Below, piece by piece: positions 1-7,192 of a stretch of 21,449 nt of DNA. The DNA is from Candidatus Zixiibacteriota bacterium. Its GTDB lineage: Bacteria > Zixibacteria > MSB-5A5 > GN15 > FEB-12. A model generated the notes under the pieces. That model ran no database searches. It had not been told where the DNA came from and saw only the letters and a program-made list of their open reading frames with translations. The translations under genes and the position numbers were made by a program. The first letter of the stretch is position 1, and every line of letters starts with the position of its first letter. Where the stretch lies: positions 14,402 to 35,850 of the forward strand of contig JACZYS010000001.1 in the NCBI GenBank assembly GCA_022570975.1, given 5' to 3'.

Positions 1-1
1 T

Positions 2-418
2 AAGAAGCTTTCAAAAAACAGCAATAGTGACCCTCTGGGGATTACTCTTTACCGCCAGAGGATCAGTAAGAATCTGTATTTTACTACAACTGAAAATGAA
101 TACCGGATTTATCTGCTGAGAAAAATGCCCGGAACTTTATTTGCATCAATAATGATTCATGAGCTGATGCATGTCTGGATATATCAGAATGGAAAAAATG
201 ATTCAGACAAAGACTTGGTTGAAGGAAGCTGCAATTATATCTCTTTTGAATATCTATCCCGCTTAAATTCTAAGGAATCTGAGTATTATGCTGAACAGAT
301 ATTAACAGATGAAGACCCGATTTATGGGGAAGGATTCAGGAAAGTAAGAAAAATGGTTGAACAGAACTCACTGATTTATCTTTTAGAATACCTTCGCTTT
401 GACACCTCTTTACCTTAG
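2..418 (+). CDS. DA1-like zinc metallopeptidase, C-terminal part (5' end outside window)
   Basis: The reading frame is open from base 2 to the TAG at 416-418, giving 138 visible residues with no clear start, so the gene begins upstream of the window. A zinc-peptidase motif HELMH lies at visible residues 53-57. A Glu in VEGSCNY (visible residue 74) is placed to be the third zinc ligand. The segment after it, DPIYGEGFR and then a stretch ending RFDTSLP, closely follows the end of the DA1-like domain of plant DA1 peptidases and their bacterial relatives (typically YGDGFR... then a TFP-like ending). The MPGTLFASIMIHELMH stretch matches the helix before the zinc site in that family. Seen: motif and ending. 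Known: DA1 proteins are ubiquitin-activated proteases in plants; bacterial members have no established substrate. Any LIM-like or other N-terminal domain would lie outside the window. An ATG at 125 is internal to the domain and unlikely to be the true start. Confidence 0.72.
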   Translation, partial: KKLSKNSNSDPLGITLYRQRISKNLYFTTTENEYRIYLLRKMPGTLFASIMIHELMHVWIYQNGKNDSDKDLVEGSCNYISFEYLSRLNSKESEYYAEQILTDEDPIYGEGFRKVRKMVEQNSLIYLLEYLRFDTSLP

Positions 419-454
419 GGTGGTTTCAGGAGTGAAAAAACAGTAAAAAGATGG

Positions 455-482
455 TTGCATCGCTCTAAAAAATCGGTATAAT
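455..482 (+). promoter_or_regulatory. Candidate sigma70-type promoter of the lon operon
   Basis: A perfect TATAAT -10 box sits at 477-482. A weak -35 (TTGCAT, 455-460) lies 16 bases upstream. Transcription would start near 489, leaving a short leader before the lon ATG at 503. The -35 matches the consensus poorly, so the -10 box carries most of the evidence. Confidence 0.5.
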
Positions 483-502
483 ACGAGGCTTGTGAGAATT
501 AA

Positions 503-2926
503 ATGACTAAAAATAAAGCTGAGATTAGTATGAAGATTAAGCATCATTCTGAGACGATAAATATAAAGAGCAACCTGCCCCTTTTACCTTTGAGAGACGT
601 GGTTGTATTCCCCAGCATGATTTACCCGCTTTTGATAGGTAGAGATTTTTCTATCAATGCCCTTCAGGAAGCGATGATGAAAGATAAGCAGGTAGTACTG
701 GTTGCCCAGAAAAAACCGGGAATTGATAATCCAAAAAGCGAAGATTTATTTGATGTCGGGGTTGTAGCCAGAGTATTGCAGGTAATGAAAATGCCGAACG
801 GGACATTAAAAGTTCTGGTTGAAGGTCTGGTGAGAGCGGAGATTAAATCTTTGACCAAGAAAAGTCATTTTTTATCCTCAAAAATTCAGATTGTTAAGCC
901 GCCGGAGAATAAAAAGGAGCATGAAACAGAGGCTTTATCCCGATCGGTAATGGAAGAATTTTCTGCTTATATTCGCCTCAACCGCAGAATTCCGGATGAA
1001 GTTCTTGTTACTCTGGCCTCGGTTGAAGACTATCAGCTTCAGACAGATACAATAGCTGCCCATCTAATCCAGAAGATTGATGTTAAACAGAATCTTCTGG
1101 AAGCTTTTGATATCAAAAAGCAGTTTAAGATAATTTCAGGAATTCTTAAAGATGAAATTGAGATATTAAAGATTGAGCAGAAAATTGACGGCTCCGTCAG
1201 AGAATCAATGTCAAAAAGCCAGCGGGAATTTTATCTGCAGCAGCAGCTTAAAGCTATTAGAGATGAACTGGGTCAATATGATGAACCGGCAGCTGAGGTT
1301 GATGACCTTTATGCCAAGCTTGACAACAAAGAATATCCCGAAGCGGTAGCAAAAAAAGCCGAAGAAGAAATAAAAAAATTATCCAAGATGCATCCCTATT
1401 CTGCGGAATCGGGCGTAGTCAGAGGTTATCTGGAATGGCTTCTGAACCTTCCCTGGGGTGAGCATTCTGTTGACCGGACAGATTTTGGCCAGGTCAAGTC
1501 CATCCTGGACGGAGATCATTTTGGACTTGATAAGCCTAAGAAGAGAATTATTGAACATCTGGCAATTATTAAGTTAGCCGGAAAAGTAAAAGGTCCAATA
1601 CTCTGCCTTGTGGGACCTCCCGGGGTTGGCAAGACTTCTGTTGGAAAATCTATTGCCCGCTCTATGGATAGAGAATTTATAAGAATGTCACTCGGCGGAG
1701 TCCATGACGAAGCTGAAATAAGAGGTCATCGGAGAACTTATATTGGGGCCATGCCGGGAAGAATAATTCAGGCAATAAAAAAATCCGGAAAAGCAAACCC
1801 GGTCTTTCTTCTGGACGAAGTTGATAAGCTCGGTTCGGATTTCAGAGGGGACCCGTCTTCGGCTCTGCTTGAAGTTTTGGACCCGGAACAGAATAACAGT
1901 TTTATGGACAATTATCTTGATGTAGAGTTTGACCTTTCAAATATCCTCTTTATTACCACGGCCAACTCAATAGCTTCTATTCCTGCCGCCTTGAGAGACA
2001 GGATGGAAGTTATCAGACTTCCCGGGTATCTGGATTATGAAAAAGTAAAAATCGCTACCGATTTCTTACTGCCCAAACTCAAAAAAGAATTGGGGCTTGA
2101 AAAAGTGGAGATTGATTTTAATGAGGATGCCCTTTTGGAAGTTGTAAGAAACTACACCCGAGAAGCCGGCGTGCGTGAGCTGGAAAGACAGCTGGGAGCA
2201 ATTCTCAGAAAATCTGTTGTCGATTTGGCCGAGGGTAAACGAATCAAAAAAATCTCAATCACTTCAAGAAAAGTTAACAAACATCTTGGTGCACCAAAGT
2301 ACTTAGACAGCAATATTAAAAATGTTCCGACTGTCGGTTATGCCGTTGGACTGGCCTGGACTGAGATGGGTGGAGATGTTTTGCCGGTAGAAGTTGTACC
2401 GCTTAAAGGAAAGTCAAGACTAACTCTGACCGGTTCACTTGGTGATGTAATGAGAGAATCTGCAACTGCGGCCCTTTCATTTATAAGACAGCATGCCAGA
2501 GAATTTGGTTTAACTGAAGACTTTTTTGAAAAAATTGAACTTCACGTTCATATTCCGGAAGGAGCCGTGCCCAAAGAAGGACCTTCGGCCGGTGTTACAC
2601 TGGTAACGGCCATACTGTCAGCTTTGATAGGAATTCCAGTTAGAAATGATATGGCCATGACCGGAGAGATAACTCTTACCGGCGATATTCTGCCAGTGGG
2701 TGGGTTAAACGAAAAGCTTTTGGCTGCAAAGAGAATGGGGATTTTTGAAATTATTGTCCCTGAGAAGAATCGCAAAGATATTAATGATATGCAACCCGAT
2801 TTACTTAAAGGGTTAAATATTCATTACGTTCGAAAAGTTAAAGATGTTTTGCGGCTGGCTATGATTGAATCTCCTTTTAAACCGGGACGAATCAGCAAAC
2901 CAATTTCTGCTCAGTTGAGAAATTAG
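503..2926 (+). CDS. lon: ATP-dependent Lon protease
   Basis: Lon is a cytosolic AAA+ serine protease that degrades misfolded and short-lived regulatory proteins. The 807-residue length is normal for bacterial LonA. In order it shows an N-terminal LON substrate-binding domain (about residues 24-215), a helical linker with the YLQQQLKAI stretch, and an AAA+ module with Walker A GPPGVGKT (371-378) and Walker B VFLLDEVDK (434-442). The C-terminal protease domain has catalytic Ser695 in GPSAG and Lys738 in NEKLL, with the same 43-residue spacing as the E. coli Ser679/Lys722 dyad. The ATG at 503 has only a distant GAGG (485-488). A second ATG at 530 is a possible alternative that removes nine residues. 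It is first in a run with engB, as in Bacillus (lonA-ysxC), then purA and two FKBPs, so it probably heads a protein-quality and housekeeping operon. Confidence 0.97.
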   Translation: MTKNKAEISMKIKHHSETINIKSNLPLLPLRDVVVFPSMIYPLLIGRDFSINALQEAMMKDKQVVLVAQKKPGIDNPKSEDLFDVGVVARVLQVMKMPNGTLKVLVEGLVRAEIKSLTKKSHFLSSKIQIVKPPENKKEHETEALSRSVMEEFSAYIRLNRRIPDEVLVTLASVEDYQLQTDTIAAHLIQKIDVKQNLLEAFDIKKQFKIISGILKDEIEILKIEQKIDGSVRESMSKSQREFYLQQQLKAIRDELGQYDEPAAEVDDLYAKLDNKEYPEAVAKKAEEEIKKLSKMHPYSAESGVVRGYLEWLLNLPWGEHSVDRTDFGQVKSILDGDHFGLDKPKKRIIEHLAIIKLAGKVKGPILCLVGPPGVGKTSVGKSIARSMDREFIRMSLGGVHDEAEIRGHRRTYIGAMPGRIIQAIKKSGKANPVFLLDEVDKLGSDFRGDPSSALLEVLDPEQNNSFMDNYLDVEFDLSNILFITTANSIASIPAALRDRMEVIRLPGYLDYEKVKIATDFLLPKLKKELGLEKVEIDFNEDALLEVVRNYTREAGVRELERQLGAILRKSVVDLAEGKRIKKISITSRKVNKHLGAPKYLDSNIKNVPTVGYAVGLAWTEMGGDVLPVEVVPLKGKSRLTLTGSLGDVMRESATAALSFIRQHAREFGLTEDFFEKIELHVHIPEGAVPKEGPSAGVTLVTAILSALIGIPVRNDMAMTGEITLTGDILPVGGLNEKLLAAKRMGIFEIIVPEKNRKDINDMQPDLLKGLNIHYVRKVKDVLRLAMIESPFKPGRISKPISAQLRN

Positions 2927-2997
2927 CCGGTTAATCTTTTTAGGTTTTAAGTTACTTGATGTGATGAGGTATTGTTATTGCCAAGGATATTAACGCA

Positions 2998-3561
2998 GTG
3001 TTTGTAGATTCCTGCCACTCTCTTTCCCAGTTACCAAAAGATAAAAAAGCACATATAGCTATAGCCGGTCGTTCCAATGTTGGTAAATCATCACTCTTGA
3101 ATAAATTTGCCGGACTCAAAAAACTTGCCAAAGTATCTTCCACCCCCGGAAAGACCAGAGCCCTAAATTTCTTTGACATAAATAACAAATTCTACCTGGT
3201 GGATTTACCCGGATACGGATATGCCAAAGTATCAAGATCAATCAGCAAGAGCTGGGGGAAATTAATTGAAGAATATCTGCTTGATTGCGAAAAACTGATT
3301 GGTCTCATTCTTCTTTTGGACTGCAGGAGAGACCCGTCCAGAGAAGATTTGGAACTCTTAAACTGGCTTTCCACAAGACAGCTGCCGGTAATGACGGTCA
3401 TGACCAAATCTGATAAACTAAGCAAAAGCAGAATTATCAAAAAACAGCTGGAGCTTGAAAAAGAATATGGGTTGGTGACAATTCCTTTTTCAATTGTAAG
3501 CGGGGCCGGTATAAAAGAATTGACAGATTCAATATTTAATCTGACAAATTTGAAAAACTAA
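2998..3561 (+). CDS. engB: Ribosome biogenesis GTP-binding protein EngB/YsxC
   Basis: EngB is a small TRAFAC GTPase needed for assembly of the large ribosomal subunit. The G1 loop GRSNVGKSS is at residues 24-32 (counted from the GTG at 2998), followed by G3 DLPGYGYA, G4 TKSD and G5 SGAG. The 187 residues are close to the usual 190-200. The start is uncertain. The GTG at 2998 has AAGGA at 2983-2987, ten bases away. The frame stays open upstream to a TGA at 2965-2967, and a better Shine-Dalgarno GAGGT (2966-2970) stands six bases before an ATT at 2977. That ATT would add seven residues and give the family's usual first strand before the FV-x-S motif. The gene lies about 50-70 bases after lon and 21 before purA, with no terminator between, so it is likely co-transcribed. 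Confidence 0.95.
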   Translation: MFVDSCHSLSQLPKDKKAHIAIAGRSNVGKSSLLNKFAGLKKLAKVSSTPGKTRALNFFDINNKFYLVDLPGYGYAKVSRSISKSWGKLIEEYLLDCEKLIGLILLLDCRRDPSREDLELLNWLSTRQLPVMTVMTKSDKLSKSRIIKKQLELEKEYGLVTIPFSIVSGAGIKELTDSIFNLTNLKN

Positions 3562-3582
3562 AACTTTGAGATAATATTAACT

Positions 3583-4857
3583 ATGGCAAAAAACAGAACA
3601 ATTCTTGGGTGTCAATGGGGTGATGAGGGAAAGGGAAAAATTGTTGACCTGCTTGCTGCAGATGCAGACATAATTGCCCGCTTTCAGGGAGGTGCCAACG
3701 CCGGGCATACGATTGTGGTCGGTGATAAAAAATATGTATTGCATCTCATTCCCGCCGGAATAATTCACCCCGGAAAAATATGTTATGTAGGCAACGGCGT
3801 GGTATTGGACCCCTTTGGGTTTAAAGAAGAGCTGGACCTGTTAACCGAGTGGGGTATTGATTATCAAGGGAGACTTTTTGTTTCTGCCGCCGCAAACCTG
3901 GTGCTCCCTTATCATAAGCTGATTGATGCTGTGGATGAAAAAAATCGAGGGACCAGTTCACTCGGCACTACCAAAAGAGGAATTGGCCCGGCCTATGTGG
4001 ATAAGGTGGCCCGTAATGGAATCCGAATTGCCGACCTCTTTGCTCCGGAGAGGCTCTTAAAAAGACTTCAATATCAAAAAAATATAAAAAACAGTTACTT
4101 CTCCGGGTCAGATGACCCCCGGGCGGATATTGACCGGACATATGAGGAACTTTTGAAATTGGCGCCGCTCTATAAGTCAATGGCCGTAGATGTTTCACTT
4201 GAGTTATACAAGGCCGGACAGCAAAACAAGTCAATATTGTTTGAGGGAGCTCAAGGAACTCTTCTTGATGTTGATTTGGGCACTTATCCTTTTGCAACTT
4301 CTTCCAACACAACTATAGGTGGTGCTTTAACCGGTCTGGGTATCAGTCCCAAAGCATTAGGTGAAATTGTGGGTGTGGTAAAAGCCTATACGACCAGAGT
4401 CGGTACCGGACCTTTTCCGACCGAACTGATTGATGATAACGGAGAGAAACTGAGAGCTATTGGGGATGAATACGGAGCCACTACCGGAAGACCAAGAAGA
4501 TGCGGTTGGCTTGATCTGGTCGCGCTCAAACATGCAATCCGAATCAACGGTGTGGATTCTATTGCCATCACCAAGTTGGATGTATTGGATAATTTTGAGG
4601 AGATTGATATTTGTATTGCTTATGAACTTGATGGTGAAAAGATAAGCGAGGTTCCTCTTGACCTGGCTCAGTTGAGCATTGTGAGGCCGGTTTATCAGAC
4701 TCTTTCCGGATGGAATTCGGAAACAACCGGGATAACAAAATTTGATAAACTCCCTGAGAACGCAAAAAAATATCTCAATTTCATGACCGAAAGCCTCAAT
4801 GTAAACTTATGCATTGTATCAACCGGAGCAAAAAGAAAAGAAACAATTTTAGTATAA
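3583..4857 (+). CDS. purA: Adenylosuccinate synthetase
   Basis: PurA condenses IMP and aspartate with GTP hydrolysis to form adenylosuccinate, the first committed step from IMP to AMP. The length (424 aa) is typical. The P-loop-like GDEGKGK is at residues 13-19 with catalytic Asp14, and the GHT of GGANAGHT gives His42. Further family signatures are GTGPFPTE, the nucleobase-loop GRPRRCGWLD and the guanine-recognition TKLD. The ATG at 3583 is the natural start because MAKNRTILGCQWGDEG matches the family N-terminus, although the Shine-Dalgarno is weak. It follows engB by 21 bases and precedes the exported FKBP by 16, fitting a single operon transcribed from the lon promoter. Confidence 0.97.
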   Translation: MAKNRTILGCQWGDEGKGKIVDLLAADADIIARFQGGANAGHTIVVGDKKYVLHLIPAGIIHPGKICYVGNGVVLDPFGFKEELDLLTEWGIDYQGRLFVSAAANLVLPYHKLIDAVDEKNRGTSSLGTTKRGIGPAYVDKVARNGIRIADLFAPERLLKRLQYQKNIKNSYFSGSDDPRADIDRTYEELLKLAPLYKSMAVDVSLELYKAGQQNKSILFEGAQGTLLDVDLGTYPFATSSNTTIGGALTGLGISPKALGEIVGVVKAYTTRVGTGPFPTELIDDNGEKLRAIGDEYGATTGRPRRCGWLDLVALKHAIRINGVDSIAITKLDVLDNFEEIDICIAYELDGEKISEVPLDLAQLSIVRPVYQTLSGWNSETTGITKFDKLPENAKKYLNFMTESLNVNLCIVSTGAKRKETILV

Positions 4858-4873
4858 CTATAGGAGATGCAAA

Positions 4874-5467
4874 GTGCTTAGAAACCTGCTATATCTGATT
4901 TTGGCGATTGCCATTGCGGTTCCTGTTCTGGCCGATAAAACCAAACCGGAAAAAACGGCTGATTCAACTAAAACAAAAAAAGAAGTAAAAACAGAAAAAA
5001 TGGCTGATTCAACTGAAACAAAAAAAGAAGTAAAAACAGAAAAAATGGCCGACTCAACCGAGACAAAAAAAGAAGTAAAAACAGACTCTACTGCCAAAAA
5101 ACCAGAGATTAAATATGTAACTACAGAGTCCGGTCTTCGCTACGTGGATCTGGTCGTTGGTGAAGGTGTTATTGCTGTCAAAGGAATGAAAGTTTCTATG
5201 CATTATACTCTCTGGTTTAATGATCACGACAAGAAAGGGGAAAAAATCCAGAGTTCTCTTGACATCAACAAACCGCTTGATTTTACCGTAGGAATGGAAG
5301 GACTTATAAGCGGATGGAACGAAGGAGCCGAAGGTATGAAAGAAGGTGGCACAAGAAGGCTGATGATTCCGGCAAAATTGGCTTACGGAACAAGAGGAAG
5401 AGGAAAAATGATTCCACCAAACACCGACCTGATTTTTGAATTGATTTTTATTAAGCAGGTCAAATAA
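4874..5467 (+). CDS. Exported FKBP-type peptidyl-prolyl isomerase with repeat linker
   Basis: A GTG start is set by a strong AGGAG at 4862-4866, seven bases upstream. Residues 1-20 form a signal peptide (hydrophobic LYLILAIAIAVPVLA, cleavage after VLA). Residues 21-80 are a charged Lys/Glu/Thr-rich linker containing three 15-residue repeats. Residues about 85-197 are an FKBP domain that should work in the periplasm as a prolyl isomerase or chaperone. Compared with FKBP12, Tyr26 (here Tyr111), Trp59 (Trp148) and Tyr82 (Tyr171) are kept. The Phe36-Asp37 pair is replaced by Ile125-Gln126, so catalysis may be weak and a chaperone or binding role is possible. It sits 16 bases after purA and 29 before a second, cytosolic FKBP. 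Confidence 0.9.
   Translation: MLRNLLYLILAIAIAVPVLADKTKPEKTADSTKTKKEVKTEKMADSTETKKEVKTEKMADSTETKKEVKTDSTAKKPEIKYVTTESGLRYVDLVVGEGVIAVKGMKVSMHYTLWFNDHDKKGEKIQSSLDINKPLDFTVGMEGLISGWNEGAEGMKEGGTRRLMIPAKLAYGTRGRGKMIPPNTDLIFELIFIKQVK
4958..5084. repeat. 45-bp in-frame tandem repeat, about 2.8 copies, in the FKBP linker
   Basis: Copies begin at 4958, 5003 and 5048, each encoding a 15-residue unit of the form ADSTxTKKEVKTEKM. Copies 1 and 2 differ at a single base (Lys versus Glu codon). Copy 3 differs from copy 2 by four synonymous third-position changes in its first five codons and diverges after 5084. The period is a multiple of three, so copy-number change would keep the reading frame and alter only linker length. 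Confidence 0.93.
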
Positions 5468-5496
5468 GATTAACAATTTAATTATTTGGGGAAAAG

Positions 5497-5844
5497 GTGA
5501 GCGAAATTACAAAGTTGATATGCAACGACAAGGTTGTCGGCGAAGGTCAGGAAGCTAAATCCGGGAATATGGTTGAAGTTCATTACACTGGATGGCTTTA
5601 TGAAAATGGAGAGAAGACAACAAAATTTGACAGCTCTTTGGACCGGGGACAGCCTTTTGCCTTTCCAATCGGAGCCGGACAGGTTATTCAAGGCTGGGAT
5701 GACGGTGTAGCGGGAATGAGATCCGGCGGTGTCAGAGAGCTGATTATTCCACCGGACATGGGTTACGGCCAAGCCGGAGCCGGAAGTGCCATTCCGCCGA
5801 ATGCGATGCTTATTTTTGAGGTTCAGCTGATTAAAGTAATATAA
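5497..5844 (+). CDS. Cytosolic FKBP-type peptidyl-prolyl cis-trans isomerase
   Basis: This is a single-domain FKBP of 115 residues with no signal peptide, so it should act in the cytoplasm on X-Pro bonds. All the main FKBP12 pocket residues are present at the expected spacing: Tyr30, Phe44, Asp45, Phe54, Val63, Ile64, Trp67, Tyr90 and Phe107 (FKBP12 Y26, F36, D37, F46, V55, I56, W59, Y82, F99). The start is a GTG at 5497, with GGGGA at 5488-5492 just upstream. It is the last gene of the lon-engB-purA-FKBP-FKBP run and is followed by a hairpin terminator. Next to the exported paralogue, the pair looks like one isomerase for each compartment. The full pocket makes this one the more likely active enzyme. 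Confidence 0.95.
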   Translation: MSEITKLICNDKVVGEGQEAKSGNMVEVHYTGWLYENGEKTTKFDSSLDRGQPFAFPIGAGQVIQGWDDGVAGMRSGGVRELIIPPDMGYGQAGAGSAIPPNAMLIFEVQLIKVI

Positions 5845-5869
5845 ATTATGATTCTTATCTTTATGACTC

Positions 5870-5907
5870 AAGCATGACAATTATAATATTGTCATGCTTT
5901 AATTTTT
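5870..5907 (+). terminator. Rho-independent terminator after the second FKBP gene
   Basis: A perfect 12-bp inverted repeat (5870-5881 and 5888-5899, starting AAGCATGACAAT) with a six-base loop is followed by the T-rich TAATTTTT. It ends the lon-to-FKBP operon 25 bases after the stop codon. The stem is AT-rich for a terminator but perfect, and it is well placed between genes. Confidence 0.82.
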
Positions 5908-5937
5908 GCCGAAACTATATAGAAATAGGGGACTACT

Positions 5938-6681
5938 GTGGAATACTTTATAAATATAATTCATCACTTACCAATTTTGACGACTATAATATCAGCCTTT
6001 TTTGCATATTTCATTTTAAAGAGATATAACGGTAAAACAAGCTCAAAACATCTCCTTTGGTGGGGACTGGGAGTAATTACGTACGGGATAGGAACTCTCT
6101 TGGAATCATACAACACTCTCTTTGGGTGGAATCTGATAGTCTTTAAACTCTGGTATATTTTTGGTGCCCTATTGGGCGGAGGTCCGCTGGCAATCGGCAC
6201 AATTTATCTGCTCTTTGGGAAAAAGGCCGGTAACTTCTCGGTCATGCTCTTGGTCACCGCCGTGTCAATTACATCTGTTTTTGTTATCCTGTCTCCAATT
6301 AAATATGATCTTGTAGATACGGCAATTTTCAACAGCAAAGTATTAGGATGGCAGGATATCAGGAAAGTCTCACCATTCATAAACTCTCTGGCGGCGTTAT
6401 TTTTAATCGGTGGAGCATTTTATTCAGCTTTCAAATATCTGAAAATCCCAAATCTGAGAAATAGATTCACCGGCAATCTGCTTATTGCCGTAGGCGCAAT
6501 TTTGCCCGGAATAGGCGGGTATTACAGTCGTTTGGGTTTTACCGAGGTGCTCTATGCCGGGGAGTTTGTAGGAATTATTCTTATCTGGTTTGGATATAAA
6601 TTTTGTCAGAAGTCAGATGGTAATATTTTTATTTCCCGGAACAATCAGGAGTCGGAAATTCCCGCCATACAGCCGGAATAA
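5938..6681 (+). CDS. Seven-helix integral membrane protein of unknown function
   Basis: I do not recognise a family. The start is a GTG with AGGGGA at 5927-5932, five bases upstream. The 247 residues contain seven likely membrane helices at about 11-28, 39-57, 69-92, 97-118, 146-164, 178-197 and 204-222. Both ends are free of other domains; the last 25 residues are polar and would lie on the opposite side of the membrane from the N-terminus. There is no signal peptide, kinase, GGDEF or other signalling domain, although the layout recalls stand-alone seven-helix sensor modules. It stands alone between a terminator and a tRNA gene, so the neighbourhood gives no functional hint. Confidence 0.8.
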   Translation: MEYFINIIHHLPILTTIISAFFAYFILKRYNGKTSSKHLLWWGLGVITYGIGTLLESYNTLFGWNLIVFKLWYIFGALLGGGPLAIGTIYLLFGKKAGNFSVMLLVTAVSITSVFVILSPIKYDLVDTAIFNSKVLGWQDIRKVSPFINSLAALFLIGGAFYSAFKYLKIPNLRNRFTGNLLIAVGAILPGIGGYYSRLGFTEVLYAGEFVGIILIWFGYKFCQKSDGNIFISRNNQESEIPAIQPE

Positions 6682-6723
6682 ACTAAAGAAACAAGTATTC
6701 TTAAGCCTTGTCTAATAAATCTG

Positions 6724-6751
6724 TTGACATGACATCCTTTGTTGCTATTTT
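6724..6751 (+). promoter_or_regulatory. Promoter of the tRNA-Lys gene
   Basis: A consensus TTGACA -35 box (6724-6729) is followed after 16 bases by TATTTT (6746-6751), a four-of-six match to the -10 box. Transcription would begin around 6758, about 16 bases before the mature tRNA 5' end, a normal arrangement for a stable RNA gene. Confidence 0.6.
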
Positions 6752-6773
6752 GTTCGTCTTGTGCAAAATGCAT

Positions 6774-6845
6774 GGGGGTGTAGCTCAGTGGTAGAGCATC
6801 TGCCTTTTAAGCAGGTGGTCGATGGTTCGATCCCATCCACCCTCA
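6774..6845 (+). tRNA. tRNA-Lys (anticodon TTT)
   Basis: A full cloverleaf folds. The acceptor stem is GGGGGTG with CACCCTC (6838-6844, one G-U pair). The D arm is GCTC/GAGC and the anticodon stem TCTGC/GCAGG. The anticodon loop CTTTTAA gives anticodon TTT, and the T arm GATGG/CCATC has loop TTCGATC. The discriminator base is A at 6845. CCA is not encoded (ATTTTT follows), so it must be added after transcription. Length is 72 bases. Confidence 0.96.
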
Positions 6846-7192
6846 TTTTTTTCATCTTTCCTCATAATCCTAACAGAATAAAATTTGTTGATTGATTTCT
6901 CATTTATAAGAATTAATTACATATGCATAGAATTGAATAATCAGCAGCAAAAAAAATAACCGTCGGTTCTGAAAGAACCGGCGGCTAAAGGTGATAGGTT
7001 GGGAACATATGAAACTGATTGAGGAGCTTAATTTCATCAGTTTATATACTGTATATACGTCTGAATCCCCTAAAATGTTCCATCATATTTTAATTAATTT
7101 CGTGCTCATGCTTAATACTTGCTTGTTTAACGAAATTTCATTTATTGCAACTTATTGCAGTATTGATATGAACAATATTTGGAGTTAATCAG
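6846..7192. other. Intergenic region between tRNA-Lys and asnS
   Basis: This is 347 bases without a convincing gene. It holds an AT-rich stretch, one strong hairpin at 6960-6984 (listed separately) and a weak 65-codon open frame (6991-7188) with no recognisable sequence. There is no T-box antiterminator motif in front of asnS. The asnS Shine-Dalgarno GGAG is at 7181-7184. Confidence 0.6.
6960..6984. repeat. Imperfect palindrome / hairpin with terminator features on the minus strand
   Basis: CCGTCGGTTC (6960-6969) pairs with GAACCGGCGG (6975-6984) over ten base pairs, with one G-T pair and loop TGAAA. On the plus strand no T-run follows. On the minus strand the stem is followed directly by a T-run (complement of the A-run at about 6949-6956), so it would act as a terminator only for leftward transcription, yet no leftward gene is present. 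It may instead be a dispersed palindromic element. Confidence 0.55.

Noticed and set aside
4958..5084. CRISPR-like repeat array
   Set aside because: Units are directly adjacent without spacers and encode an in-frame protein repeat, so it is a coding minisatellite.
6991..7188. 65-codon open frame between tRNA-Lys and asnS, possibly a leader peptide for asnS
   Set aside because: It has no recognisable sequence and only about six scattered Asn codons rather than a run, and no attenuator pairing is evident. It looks like an open frame by chance in AT-rich DNA.
6846..7192. T-box riboswitch in front of asnS
   Set aside because: The conserved T-box antiterminator sequence and specifier-loop layout are absent. 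The only strong hairpin lacks a T-run on the transcribed side.
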